Shown here: positions 54,354 to 64,000 of the stretch, piece by piece
How positions within the stretch are numbered: position 1 is the stretch's first letter
How the letters are laid out: every line of letters starts with the position of its first letter
DNA from: Citrobacter koseri
GTDB taxonomy: Bacteria > Pseudomonadota > Gammaproteobacteria > Enterobacterales > Enterobacteriaceae
Assembly (NCBI GenBank): GCA_900446925.1
Contig: UAVY01000004.1
Coordinates: 682,001 to 746,000, forward strand
Direction: 5' to 3'
DNA: 64,000 nt
Notes under the pieces: model-generated
What the model was told of the DNA's origin: nothing
The model's input: only the letters and a program-made list of their open reading frames with translations
Databases searched by the model: none
Translations under genes and position numbers: made by a program

Positions 54354-55877
54354 ATGAACGACAAAATCAGTCAGGACACGATCAACAAAGCCCTGTGGGC
54401 CGCGTGTGATACGTTCCGTGGCACCATCAGTGCTGATACCTATAAAGACTTTATCCTTACCATGCTGTTCCTCAAGTACATTTCAGATGTCTGGCAGGAT
54501 CACTATGATGAATACAAAGAACAGTATGGCGATGCGCCGGAACTGATTGAAGCGATGATGGCTAACGAGCGTTTTGTGCTGCCAAAAAGTGCCAGCTTTT
54601 ATGCGCTGTACGAATGTCGCCATGAGCCGGGAAACGGTGAGCGTATTGATCAGGCACTACACGCTATTGAAGAAGCCAACGGCACCAAACTGAAAGATGC
54701 CGGGAAAAGCGTGTTCCAGGATATTTCGTTTAACACCGATCGTCTGGGTGAAGAAAAACAAAAGAACACCATTCTGCGCCAGTTGCTGGAAGACTTCGCC
54801 GGTGAAGATCTTAACCTGAAGCCGAGCAGTGTCGGTAAGCTGGACGTTATCGGTAATGCTTACGAATATCTGATTAAAAACTTTGCCGCCAGCGGTGGGC
54901 AGAAAGCCGGGGAATTCTATACCCCGCCGGAAGTCTCGGACCTGATTGCTGAACTGCTGGATCCGCAACCGGGTGATACCATTTGTGATCCTGCCTGTGG
55001 TTCTGGTTCGTTGTTAATGAAGTGCGGGCGTAAGATTGTCTCCGGGCATGAAAGCCGTAACTATGCTTTGTTCGGTCAGGAAGCGATTGGTTCCACCTGG
55101 TCACTGGCGAAAATGAACATGTTCCTGCACGGCGAAGACAACCATAAAATCGAGTGGGGCGATACCATTCGTAACCCGAAGCTGCTCGATAAAAATGGTG
55201 ACCTGATGCTGTTTGATATCGTGACCGCTAACCCGCCGTTCAGCCTGGATAAGTGGGGACATGACGAGGCCGAGAACGATAAGTTTGGTCGCTTCCGTCG
55301 TGGTGTACCGCCGAAGACTAAGGGGGATTACGCCTTTATCTCGCATATGATCGAAACCCTGAAACCGGGAACGGGTCGTATGGGCGTAGTGGTGCCACAC
55401 GGTGTGCTGTTCCGTGGCTCCAGCGAAGGTAAAATTCGCCAGAAACTGATCGACGAAAATTTGCTGGATGCCGTGATTGGCCTGCCGGAAAAATTGTTCT
55501 ACGGCACGGGGATTCCGGCTGCAATTCTGATTTTTAAGAAGCAGAAATTGGATGACAAGGTGCTGTTTATCGATGCCAGCCGTGAATATAAGGCGGGAAA
55601 AAACCAGAACCAGCTCAGCGCAGAAAATATCCAGAAGATCGTTAACACCTATCGTGAAGGCGATAACGTCGAGAAATACGCCTATCTCGCCAGCCTGAAA
55701 GAGATTCAGGACAACGACTATAACCTTAATATCCCGCGCTATGTCGATACCTTTGAGGAAGAAGGCGAGATCGACCTGCTGGCAGTGCGAGCAGAGCGTG
55801 AGCAACTGAAGGTGGAACTGGCGAAGCTGGAAACGGAGATGGTGGGGTATTTGGAGGAGCTGGGTTATGGTGCCTAA
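54354..55877 (+). CDS. hsdM: Type I restriction-modification methyltransferase subunit HsdM
   Basis: N6-adenine methyltransferase subunit of a type I system. The 507-residue protein has an HsdM_N helical domain (LWAACDTFRGTISADTYKDF), the SAM-binding motif TICDPACGSGSLLMKCG and the catalytic NPPF in VTANPPFSLDKWG. A C-terminal coiled coil (about residues 470-500) contacts HsdS. Intact. It overlaps the hsdS start by 11 bases. Confidence 0.96.
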   Translation: MNDKISQDTINKALWAACDTFRGTISADTYKDFILTMLFLKYISDVWQDHYDEYKEQYGDAPELIEAMMANERFVLPKSASFYALYECRHEPGNGERIDQALHAIEEANGTKLKDAGKSVFQDISFNTDRLGEEKQKNTILRQLLEDFAGEDLNLKPSSVGKLDVIGNAYEYLIKNFAASGGQKAGEFYTPPEVSDLIAELLDPQPGDTICDPACGSGSLLMKCGRKIVSGHESRNYALFGQEAIGSTWSLAKMNMFLHGEDNHKIEWGDTIRNPKLLDKNGDLMLFDIVTANPPFSLDKWGHDEAENDKFGRFRRGVPPKTKGDYAFISHMIETLKPGTGRMGVVVPHGVLFRGSSEGKIRQKLIDENLLDAVIGLPEKLFYGTGIPAAILIFKKQKLDDKVLFIDASREYKAGKNQNQLSAENIQKIVNTYREGDNVEKYAYLASLKEIQDNDYNLNIPRYVDTFEEEGEIDLLAVRAEREQLKVELAKLETEMVGYLEELGYGA

Positions 55878-57106
55878 AGGATGGGAGTTAAGCTCTATAG
55901 GTAAAATATCTGATGTATCTTCAGGTGGAACCCCTAGTAGAAACAACGAAGCATATTGGAATGGTAATATCCCTTGGGTAACTACAGCGGAGGTTCAATT
56001 TAAGATAATTGAAGATACGGTCGAGAAGATTACTGAGGAAGGCCTTGCAAATTTCTTCCGCCAAGTTATTTCCTGCAGGTACAATCCTTATGGCTATGTA
56101 TGGGCAAGGGAAAACAAGAGGACAAGTTGCTAAGTTGGGTATAGATGCCTCAACTAATCAGGCATGTGCAGCGATAGTTTTACATACGGGTTATGAAGTG
56201 GATTTTTACTACCAGTTTCTCATAAGTCAATATGAAAACATTCGGGAAATGGCTAATAGCGGCGGTCAACAAAACTTGAGCGGAGGAATCGTAAAGTCAA
56301 TTCCGGTTCCTGTTCCTCCACTTACCGAACAAAAAAAAATCGCGGAAATCCTGTCAACCTGGGATAAGGCCATTTCGGTCACGGAAAAGCTGCTCGCCAA
56401 TAGTCAACAGCAGAAAAAAAGCCCTGATGCAACAATTGCTTACTGGAAAAAAGCGCTTGCTGGATGAGAATGGTGTGAGGTTTAGCACGCAGTGGGAGTT
56501 TAAGAGAATAAGTGAAATAGCAACGCGAGTTCAACGTAAAAATGATGCTGCCGAACATCCTATTTTAACAATATCATCTTTGTCCGGATTTGTCCGGCAG
56601 GATGAGCGTTATAGTCGTTATATGGCGGGAGAAAGTGTGAAAAATTATATCCTGGCTTAAAAAAGGTGAGTTTGCATATAACAAAGGAAACTCAAAAACA
56701 TACGAGTTCGGATGTATTTTTGACCTTGAAGCATATGAAGCAGGGCTGGTACCCCATGTCTATGTTTTGCTTTAGATTAAAAAATGGGCTCAGTCACCGT
56801 TATTTCAAATATTTATTTGAGGCTGATTATCTCAAGCCACAGTTAGGGGCGTTAGTTAATACTGGGGTCCGAAATAATGGCTTATTAAATATCAAGCCGA
56901 CAGAGTTTATGCAAACAAAAGTCCCTGTTCCATGTTTTGAAGAGCAGGAAAGCATCGCTGATATGTTATATAACTCCAGCAGGACGATACGTGTTCTTCA
57001 GGATAAACTTGCCTGCCTGAAAGACGAGAAAAAAGCCCTGATGCAGCAATTACTGACCGGGAAACGTCGTGTGAAAGTAGAAGCTGAAGAAGCCGTTAGC
57101 GCTTAA
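55867..57106 (+). CDS. hsdS: Type I specificity subunit HsdS (frameshifted)
   Basis: HsdS chooses the recognition sequence through two target recognition domains. The first half (MVPKGWELSSIGKISDVSSG, ASTNQACAAIVLHTGY) ends in a conserved spacer EQKKIAEILSTWDKAISVTE; the second domain ends in a matching spacer EEQESIADMLYNSSRTIRVL and LLTGKRRVKV. Breaks near 56070, 56420 and 56655 are single-base. Repaired length is about 412 residues. TRD sequences set the target, which I cannot predict. Confidence 0.9.
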
Positions 57107-57127
57107 CGCGAAGAACAAGGAAAGCTA

Positions 57128-60100
57128 ATGAACCAGACGTACACGCCAAAGTTTCAGGAAGAATACAGCGCCAAAATTCCGGCACTGACGTTACTGACCA
57201 GCCTCGGCTGGACGTTTTTACCCCCGAAACAGATTATGGATTACCGGGGCTATAAACAGGATGAGGTGGTGCTGCGTCCGGTCCTTCGTGAGGTGTTGTC
57301 AAAGCATTCCTTTATGGCGGGCGGTAAAACCTGTCAGTTATCGGAAAAAACACTGGATAACCTGATATCACAGGTCTGTTCTCCGGCGCTGAATGAAGGG
57401 CTGCTGAAAGCCAATGAGCGGATATATAACCATCCTGCTCTACGGTATTGCCGTCACGGAGTTTATCGATGGCAAGAAGGTGAACCCCCACGATTGCGCT
57501 GATTGACTGGGAACATCCGGAAAATAACCAGTTTCATTTTACTGAAGAATTTACGGTATTGCGGTCAGGCGGTGTCGAAACCCGCAGACCGGATATTGTC
57601 TGTTTTGTGAATGGTATTCCGCTGGCAGTCCATTGAAGCGAAAAGCCCGGCTGGTCATGGCAAGAAAGGGCCCAACCATTGATGAGGGGATATCCCAGAG
57701 TATCCGCAACCAGTTCAACGATGAAATCCCGCAGTTGTTTGCTTACAGCCAGTTATTACTGTCGATTAACGGGCATGACGGGCGCTACGGCACCTGTCAT
57801 ACACCAATGAAATTCTGGGCGGCATGGCGCGAAGAAGATATTACCGATACGCAGATGTATGCGCTGCGCAACCATCAGTTATCGACTGAACAAATTCATG
57901 CGTTGTTTGATCATCGTCCTTCAGCCGATCTCCAGTTGGTACCAACAGTTAATCGCTGGGGGGGAACTGGCCGTCAGTGGGCAGGATAAGCTGCTGATCA
58001 GTCTGCTTTCACCGGAACGTCTGCTGGAGATGACCCGCTTCTTCCACCCTGTTTGATAAAAAGACCGGAAAAATTGTTGCCCGCTATCAGCAGGTATTCG
58101 GGATAAAGAGACTGCTGGAACGCATCAGTACGCGCAGACCGGATGGAGGCAGGGAAGGTGGGGTGATCTGGCATACCACGGGTTCTGGTAAATCATACAC
58201 CATGGTGTTCCTCAGCAAAGCGCTGATTCTTCATGACAGCCTGAAGCTGTGTCGCATTATGGTGGTGACGGACCGTGTGGATCTTGAAGGGCAGCTCAGC
58301 GGCACTTTTGCCTCAGGCGGCGAACTGGCCGGGAAGGATGATAAGGCCAAAGCGATGGCAACCTCAGGCCAGAAACTGGCACAGCAGATTGGCTCTGGTA
58401 AAGAACGTATAATCTTTACTCTTATCCAGAAATTTAACTCAGCGACAAAATTGCCTGAATGCGTCAATACCAGCCCCGACATCATCGTTCTGATTGATGA
58501 AGGACACCGCAGCCAGGGTGGTGAGAACCATGTGCGAATGAAACTGGCCCTGCCGAATGCCGCCTTTGTCGCATTTACCGGTACGCCATTGCTGAAAGAA
58601 GATAAGACCACCAATAAATTCGGGCCGATTGTCCACGCTTATACCATGCAGCGGGCGGTAGAAGATAAAGCTGTTACACCTTTGCTGTATGAAGAACGTA
58701 TTCCTGATCTTGAGGTTAACGATCGGGCAATAGATGCCTGGTTTGACCGCATTACCGATGGATTAAGCGAAGCGCAAAAAGCCGACCTTAAACGTAAATA
58801 TGCCCGTAAAGGTGAGGTCTACAGTGCAGATGACCGCATCCGGCTGATCGCACTCGATATCGCCGCACACTTCTCGAAAAATATTGATGAGGGGCTGAAA
58901 GGGCAACTTGCCTGCGACAGCAAAATCTCCGCTATTAAGTATAAAAAGTATCTTGATGAAGCCGGGTTGTTTGAATCAGCAGTGGTGATCAGCCCCGCCG
59001 GATACCCGGGAAGGGAACACCGAGGTAGATGAAAGCAAACTACCGGAAGTGACGAAATGGTGGAAGGATAACGTCGGCACGCAGGATGAGTCCGCGTATA
59101 CCCGCAATATTATTAGCCGTTTCGATACCGATGATAAGCTCAAATTGCTAATTGTCGTTGATAAACTGCTCACCGGGTTTGGATGAACCGAAGAATACCG
59201 TGCTGTATATCGACAAACCGCTTAAATCCCATAATCTTATCCAGGCGATTGCCCGGGTGAACCGACTGCATCCACTGAAAAAATTTGGCCTGCTGATTGA
59301 TTATCGCGGCATTCTGGCTGAGCTGGACACCACTATCGGTAAATATCAGGATCTCGCCTCCCCGAACCCAGGGAGGATACGACATCAAGGATATTGACGG
59401 GCCTTTACAGCGCCATGAGCTCTGAATACAAGCGCCTGCCGCATCTGTATAACCAACTGTGGGCCATATTTACTGGTGTCAAAAACAAAAATGATACTGA
59501 GCAGTTACGTGCGGTACTGGTGCCTAAAATGGAAGAACGTGACGGAGAGATGGTCGATATCCATCAGAAAACCCGTGATGATTTCTTCGAGGCGGTTAAC
59601 GGCCTTTGCCGGATGCCTGAAAGTGGCACTGCAGTCCGCTACCTTCTTCACCGACAAGAGCTTTACGGAACAAGACCGAAATCTCTATAAAGAAACCGTA
59701 AAACAGATGTCCAGTCTTCGCCAGTGGGCGATGCAGGTAAGTGGAGAGCAGGTCAATTATGACGACTACGCTGAGCAGGTGAAAAAAACTGCTGGATAAG
59801 CATGTCACCGGCGTTGAGATTCGTGAACCGGATGGCGTGTATGAAGTCGGTAAAATGGGGCAAGAGCGAAAAGCCCGAAGAGTGGGACAACAATAAAACC
59901 CGCAATGAAACCGACATCATTAAAACCCCGCGTGACGAAGATGATTGAGCAGGAGCTGCGCGAATGACCCGTATGCTCAGGAGGCTTTTTCAAAACTCCT
60001 GCGTATGGCTATCGAAGAGGCTGAAAAACTGTTCGACCATCCACTGAAACAGTATCTCTTATTCCGTGAGTTTGAAGAACAGGTTGAAGCCCGTAAGCTC

Positions 60101-60428
60101 AGCGATATCCCGGATGCACTGGCGGTAAACAAGCATGCTCAGGCGTATTACGGTGTATTTAAAAAAGAGCTACCTGAGGTTTTTGCGGTAAACGACGTTC
60201 AGGTGCAGGAGAAGTGGACGAAGCTGGCCTTTGAAGTGGACAGCATTATCGTCAAAGCAGTGGCAGAAAATTCCCTTAACCCTCAGGATATCGAGAAAGC
60301 GGTCAAGACAAATCTGTTACCGCTGCTGTTTACGTCCTGCCGGGAGATAGGGGCTGGAATGCTCCAGGTAAACCGTATTGTGGAAACCATCATCCAGATC
60401 CTGGCGCGTTGGTTTGATGAAATCATGA
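57128..60428 (+). CDS. hsdR: Type I restriction endonuclease subunit HsdR (many frameshifts)
   Basis: DNA-translocating and cleaving subunit. N-terminal HSDR_N nuclease region: VETRRPDIVCFVNGIPLAV then EAKSP once a surplus C near 57630 is removed. Motor: Walker A VIWHTTGSGKSYTMVF, DEAD-like IVLIDEGHRSQGG, VAFTGTPLLKEDKTT. The C-terminal helical part (PYAQEAFSKLLRMAIEEAEK, GAGMLQVNRIVETIIQIL) follows. With one base removed near 60400 the end reads ILRVGLMKS with TGA overlapping the next ATG. At least eight indels; about 1095 residues repaired. Likely error rather than decay, but HsdR could really be dead. Confidence 0.88.
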
Positions 60429-61183
60429 GTGAAAAAGAATCGCCATCAATGAAAGCGTTACGCATTGTTTATGGTGATGAGGTCATCATCATACAGTGTG
60501 TTCCGCGTCAGGTCGTAAAGGGCAGGGTGCTCATCAAGGTGCATCCGGACTGTCGGGTTGTGGCCTCTGTTCCGTCAGAAACACTGGAGCACGAGGTACT
60601 GTCTGCGCTGAAAAAACGGGGGCGCTGGATATATCAGCAACTGCGTGATTTCAGGGAGCAACAGACACACATTGTCCCGCGTCCAGTATGTCAGCGGAGA
60701 AAGCCATTACTATCTTGGCAAGCAATATCAGTTGAAAGTAACTGAAGACGCAGCGGTGCCGCAACAAGTGAAAATGTTACGTGGGCGTCTGGAGGTAACT
60801 GTCAGACACAAATCGGCAGAAAAGGTTAAAAGCGTTGCTGGCCGAATGGTATCGGGAACGCGCCAGAGATGTCTTTCAACGCAGGCTTGATTTATTGATC
60901 CCGCAGACCCTTTGGGTTAGTGAGCATCCGCCGATACGTTTGCGGGCGATGCAAACGCAATGGGGTAACTGTTCTGCAAAAGGCCTGTCTGACCCTGAAT
61001 CCATGGCTGGTTAAGGCATCCTCAGAATGCATCGACTATGTCTTGCTACATGAGTTATGCCATGTTGCTGAGCACAACCACAGTGAAGAATTTTACCGTC
61101 TGATGGGGCAGGTTATGCCGGGGTGGGAAAAGGTCAAGAAACGGCTCGACGGAATGGCGGGGATGTTGTTGGCTGATATGTAA
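60425..61183 (+). CDS. YgjP-like (DUF45) zinc metallopeptidase domain protein (frameshifted)
   Basis: Starts MSEKESPSMKALRIVYGDEV by ATGA overlap with hsdR. The C-terminal region has the zinc-protease motif HELCH in YVLLHELCHVAEHNHSEEF (third ligand His a few residues on) and the RAMQTQWGNCSAKG loop typical of YgjP/DUF45 proteins. Breaks near 60688, 60832 and 60985 are single-base; about 251 residues repaired. Such proteins often follow hsdR in type I loci, and have been noted in E. coli pipolins. Role unknown, perhaps control of HsdR turnover. Confidence 0.85.
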
Positions 61184-61238
61184 CTTATCAATATGAGTAC
61201 TTAAGGGTTTAGTCAGTCTCGTTAATGCAGGGAGTATA

Positions 61239-63079
61239 ATGGTGAGTAAGTTAGACAATAAAATTGAAGCACGACATCGTAATTTGTTTGATGTTCTAAA
61301 TGCGCAAAAATATACTGTTGATTACTTTCAGCGCGAGTATAGCTGGGGTGAGAAACATATTGAAGAGTTGGTTACAGACTTAACATCTGCTTTTCTCAAT
61401 GAATACACAGTCGGAGATTCTCGGGAGCAGGGGGAAAACTATAATAATTATTACTTAGGACCATTTGTTGTGAGTAGTAAAGACGGAAAACGGAGTATTA
61501 TTGATGGTCAGCAACGACTGACTTCATTAACTTTGTTTCTAATTTACCTCCATAACCTTCAGAAAGAACTTGAATGTGAAGAGAAAATAGAATCAATGAT
61601 TTTCTCCGAACTACGTGGCAGTAAATCATTCAATATAGTGGTTGAAGGCAGAATTCCTTGCATGGAGGCATTGTTTAATTCTGGTAGCTATAGTTTAGTT
61701 GATGGGGATGATGAATCAACCCATAACATGGTGGAGAGATATCAGAATATCACAGATGCTTTCCCTGAAGAGTTGAAAGGTCAGGCTTTCCTTTTTTTAT
61801 CGACTGGCTTAAGTATAACGTTATTATGGTTGAGATCATCGCCTATTCAGATGAAAACGCATATACCATCTTTGAGACCATGAATGACCGAGGGTTGAAT
61901 CTTACTCCGTCCGAAATGCTTAAAGGCTTTTTACTTTCACGTTTTCATCAGGGAGATAAACGCCAAAAGGCAAATGAACTCTGGAAAAAAGCGATGATGG
62001 ATTTAAAAAACTATGACAAAGATGAAGACCAACGTTTTTTCCAGTCATGGTTGCGTGCTCAATATGCTGATACAATACGCCCGGGTAAAGCAGGTTCAAA
62101 AAATGAAGACTTTGAAAAAATAGGTACGCGTTTTCATAGTTGGGTTAGAGATAATCTTCAGGTGGTGGGATTGGACCCGGATAATGGTGAGACATTCGAA
62201 CGATTTATACAAAAAAACTTTTTGTTTTATTTGAATGCTTATACACAAATACTGAATGCTGAGAGTGCATTAACGCACCAGCTGGAATATGTATTTTATA
62301 TCCACCATTGGGGCATTGCACCTACTTTAAGTTTCCCTTTGATGTTGGCTCCATTAAATGTAGGTGACAGTTCAGAGGTTGTGAGAGCCAAAATAAACCT
62401 GGTGGCCCGCTATATTGAAACGTTTGTTGTTCGCCGTTCTGTTAATTTCCGAAAATTCTCTGCCAGTTCTATTCGTTATACAATGTACAGCCTTGTTAAA
62501 GAGATTCGTGGTAAAGATTTTGAAGAGTTAAAAGAATTATTATCTAAGAAGTTATCCGAAATGCCAGATACTTTTGCAGGTATGGATGAGTTTCGTCTCC
62601 ATGGTCAAAACTATCGTTTTGTGAAGTTTTTGCTTTCACGTATAACTGCCTGGGTTGAGCAACAAGCAGGAATGAGTACAACCTTCGTTACATATTATCA
62701 GCCAGAACACGGAAAGCCTTTTGAAGTCGAGCATATTTGGGCCGATAAATATGAACGTTACTCTGATGAGTTTGAACAAGAGCACGAATTTAACAACTAC
62801 AGAAATCGCTTAGGTGATTTGGTTTTATTACCTAGAGGCTCAAACCAGTCATATGGTGATTTGTGTTACGATCAAAAGCAACCTCATTACATCAAAGAGA
62901 ATCTTCTGGCTAAATCGTTATGCCCATTGGCATATATGAATAACCCTAATTTCAATCAGTTGAGAAATGTCTTTGGATTGCCTTTCAAACCACATGATTC
63001 ATTTAAAAAACAAGATGTCGACGAACGACAGTCTTTGTATAAAATAATTTGTGAAAATATTTGGAATCAGAATCTATAG
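61239..63079 (+). CDS. GmrSD-like DUF262/DUF1524 type IV restriction enzyme (one frameshift)
   Basis: The N-terminal DUF262 domain (GmrS-like) has YFQREYSWGEKHIEELVTDL and the nucleotide-binding SIIDGQQRLTSLTLFL. After a homopolymer of seven T at 61792-61798 (eight expected) the second frame continues AYTIFETMNDRGLNLTPSEM and ends with a DUF1524 HNH nuclease: FEVEHIWADKYERY and NNYRNRLGDLVLLPRGSNQS. Such enzymes cut DNA with modified (glucosylated or methylated hydroxymethyl) cytosine, as in T-even phages. About 613 residues. Follows the type I system on the same strand by 55 bases. Confidence 0.9.
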
Positions 63080-63124
63080 CAAAATTAGGAAGTTAATTAA
63101 TCTGTAATGGCATGGAGGGTTGTA

Positions 63125-63502
63125 ATGATTTATCAATGTTATACATGTGGAAGAACCACGTTTGAAATAAATTGTCCGTGGTGTACTGGGATCACATCTG
63201 TAAAAACGTCTGCATGGGGTTCATCATCATCGACCGTGCTAACATCAGAAATACAACGAATGACACCTCTGAATCCATCGTTTTATCCAGAGTTTCAGTA
63301 TCAGTCAAAAGTTGTACTGAAAGATCTATTTGGTAAAAAGAAAGAAAAAATACAGATAAATCAATTGCTTGAGAGCATTCTGGAGAAGTGCTCCAGCTTA
63401 AAAGACCCATACTTTACTAACTTTATTTATACCTCCAGATTCTCACATAATAATAAATCAGAGGCGAATTTTTCGGCATGTAATAAATATTTATTAATGT
63501 AG
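63125..63502 (+). CDS. Small zinc-ribbon protein downstream of the GmrSD-like gene
   Basis: A 125-residue protein with a CxxC pair and second CxxC (CYTCGRTTFEINCPWC) forming a small zinc ribbon, then a linker rich in serine and a helical tail (LLESILEKCSSLKD). GGAGGG precedes the ATG at 63125. It lies 45 bases after the GmrSD gene and 39 before the next gene, so it is in an operon with both. Function unknown. Confidence 0.62.
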   Translation: MIYQCYTCGRTTFEINCPWCTGITSVKTSAWGSSSSTVLTSEIQRMTPLNPSFYPEFQYQSKVVLKDLFGKKKEKIQINQLLESILEKCSSLKDPYFTNFIYTSRFSHNNKSEANFSACNKYLLM

Positions 63503-63541
63503 GTCACGCAGACCACTGTAACAAAGGATAATGGAATAATT

Positions 63542-64000
63542 ATGCATAATATTAACGTATATCTTAAGGAAAATTTGGCATCAGTAAGTAAAAATGTGTT
63601 CATCGCTCCGGACATTCCAGAGAAAAAGTTGAATAATGTTGCCAAGGTTTACAATTTAGATGAAAGTTTGAATGCGGTTCTGGCAATTTATGACAATACC
63701 GTCTTTGGCAGTGCTAAAGACGGAATTATTTTTACTGGTGAGAAATTAGCCGTCAAAGAGCCTTTCGAAGCCCCTTATGATGTGTTCTATAGAGATATTG
63801 AAGCTGTAGAGTATGCTGAGATCGTTACGGTAAATGAAAAAGGAAAGGGAAAAAGTACAGAGGTTATAACCATTAGACTCAAAAATGGTCAACAGAAAAA
63901 GCTAAAAAGTCTAATGGATTGTAACTATAAGAAACTTGCAGATGTGCTTAATCACGCCTTTAGTGACTTTGATGAGTTCAAAGAAGAGAATCAGTTGGTT
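63542..64000 (+). CDS. Partial gene: protein with PH-like domain, cut by window end
   Basis: An open frame from ATG at 63542 (GGAATAATT before it) runs to the end: MHNINVYLKENLASVSKNVF, VLAIYDNTVFGSAKDGIIFT, then alternating strands up to EVITIRLKNGQQKKLKSLMD. The strand-rich segment with DGIIFTGEKL suggests a bacterial PH-like domain. At least 153 residues are present; the C-terminal part that would name it is missing. It follows the zinc-ribbon gene. Confidence 0.6.
   Translation, partial: MHNINVYLKENLASVSKNVFIAPDIPEKKLNNVAKVYNLDESLNAVLAIYDNTVFGSAKDGIIFTGEKLAVKEPFEAPYDVFYRDIEAVEYAEIVTVNEKGKGKSTEVITIRLKNGQQKKLKSLMDCNYKKLADVLNHAFSDFDEFKEENQLV

Noticed and set aside
59945..60745. HsdR C-terminus fused in frame to the metallopeptidase
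   Set aside because: Removing one surplus base near 60400 gives the HsdR-type ending RVGLMKS with TGA overlapping the peptidase ATG, so two separate genes are more likely.
39070..64000. Search for a CRISPR array or cas genes
   Set aside because: No regularly spaced direct repeats and no Cas-like proteins were seen. The only repeats are the two-copy elements reported.

Overview
The window is an enterobacterial chromosome segment. The flagellar, uvrY-uvrC and tRNA gene order matches Escherichia, Salmonella and Citrobacter. Two features argue against a typical Salmonella: no fliB lies between fliC and fliA, and FliK, FliS, FliT and FliC are divergent. A Citrobacter-like genome fits best, but this is inference from remembered protein sequences, not a database search.

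Positions 1-39069 are core chromosome. DsrA sRNA, yodD, dsrB and rcsA come first. Next is the leftward operon fliL-M-N-O-P-Q-R, then leftward fliF-G-H-I-J-K, with fliE facing the other way. yedF, yedE, yedD and amyA follow, then leftward fliD-S-T facing rightward fliC. Between fliC and fliA lies an accessory block of seven genes (about 20.2-28.9 kb) that reads as a flagellin modification island: a methyltransferase, a TPR GT41 (SPINDLY-type) glycosyltransferase, two PLP aminotransferase-family proteins, an ATP-grasp/HAD fusion, an FkbM methyltransferase and a WbqC protein. The neighbouring flagellin is short (about 290 residues). Then come fliA-fliZ, the cystine/D-cysteine genes tcyJ-dcyD-tcyL-tcyN, sdiA, yecF, uvrY-uvrC, pgsA and tRNA-Gly, tRNA-Cys, tRNA-Leu.

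From the 3' end of tRNA-Leu (39069) to the window end is an integrated mobile element that I read as a pipolin, an element built around a primer-independent family B DNA polymerase (piPolB). It carries a UDG-fold protein, two tyrosine recombinases, an AlpA-type excisionase, piPolB with a coupled small gene, a WYL regulator beside a DUF726-like hydrolase, DUF2787 and several unknown genes. Its defence cargo is a type I restriction-modification system (hsdM-hsdS-hsdR), an overlapping YgjP-like metallopeptidase and a GmrSD-like (DUF262/DUF1524) type IV restriction enzyme. The right end of the element is not in the window.

Many genes, including essential-looking flagellar ones, are split by single-base indels (mostly +1, often in short homopolymers). 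Because they hit core, island and element genes alike and the protein continues cleanly in the next frame, I treat most as sequencing or assembly errors and give the reconstructed gene extents.
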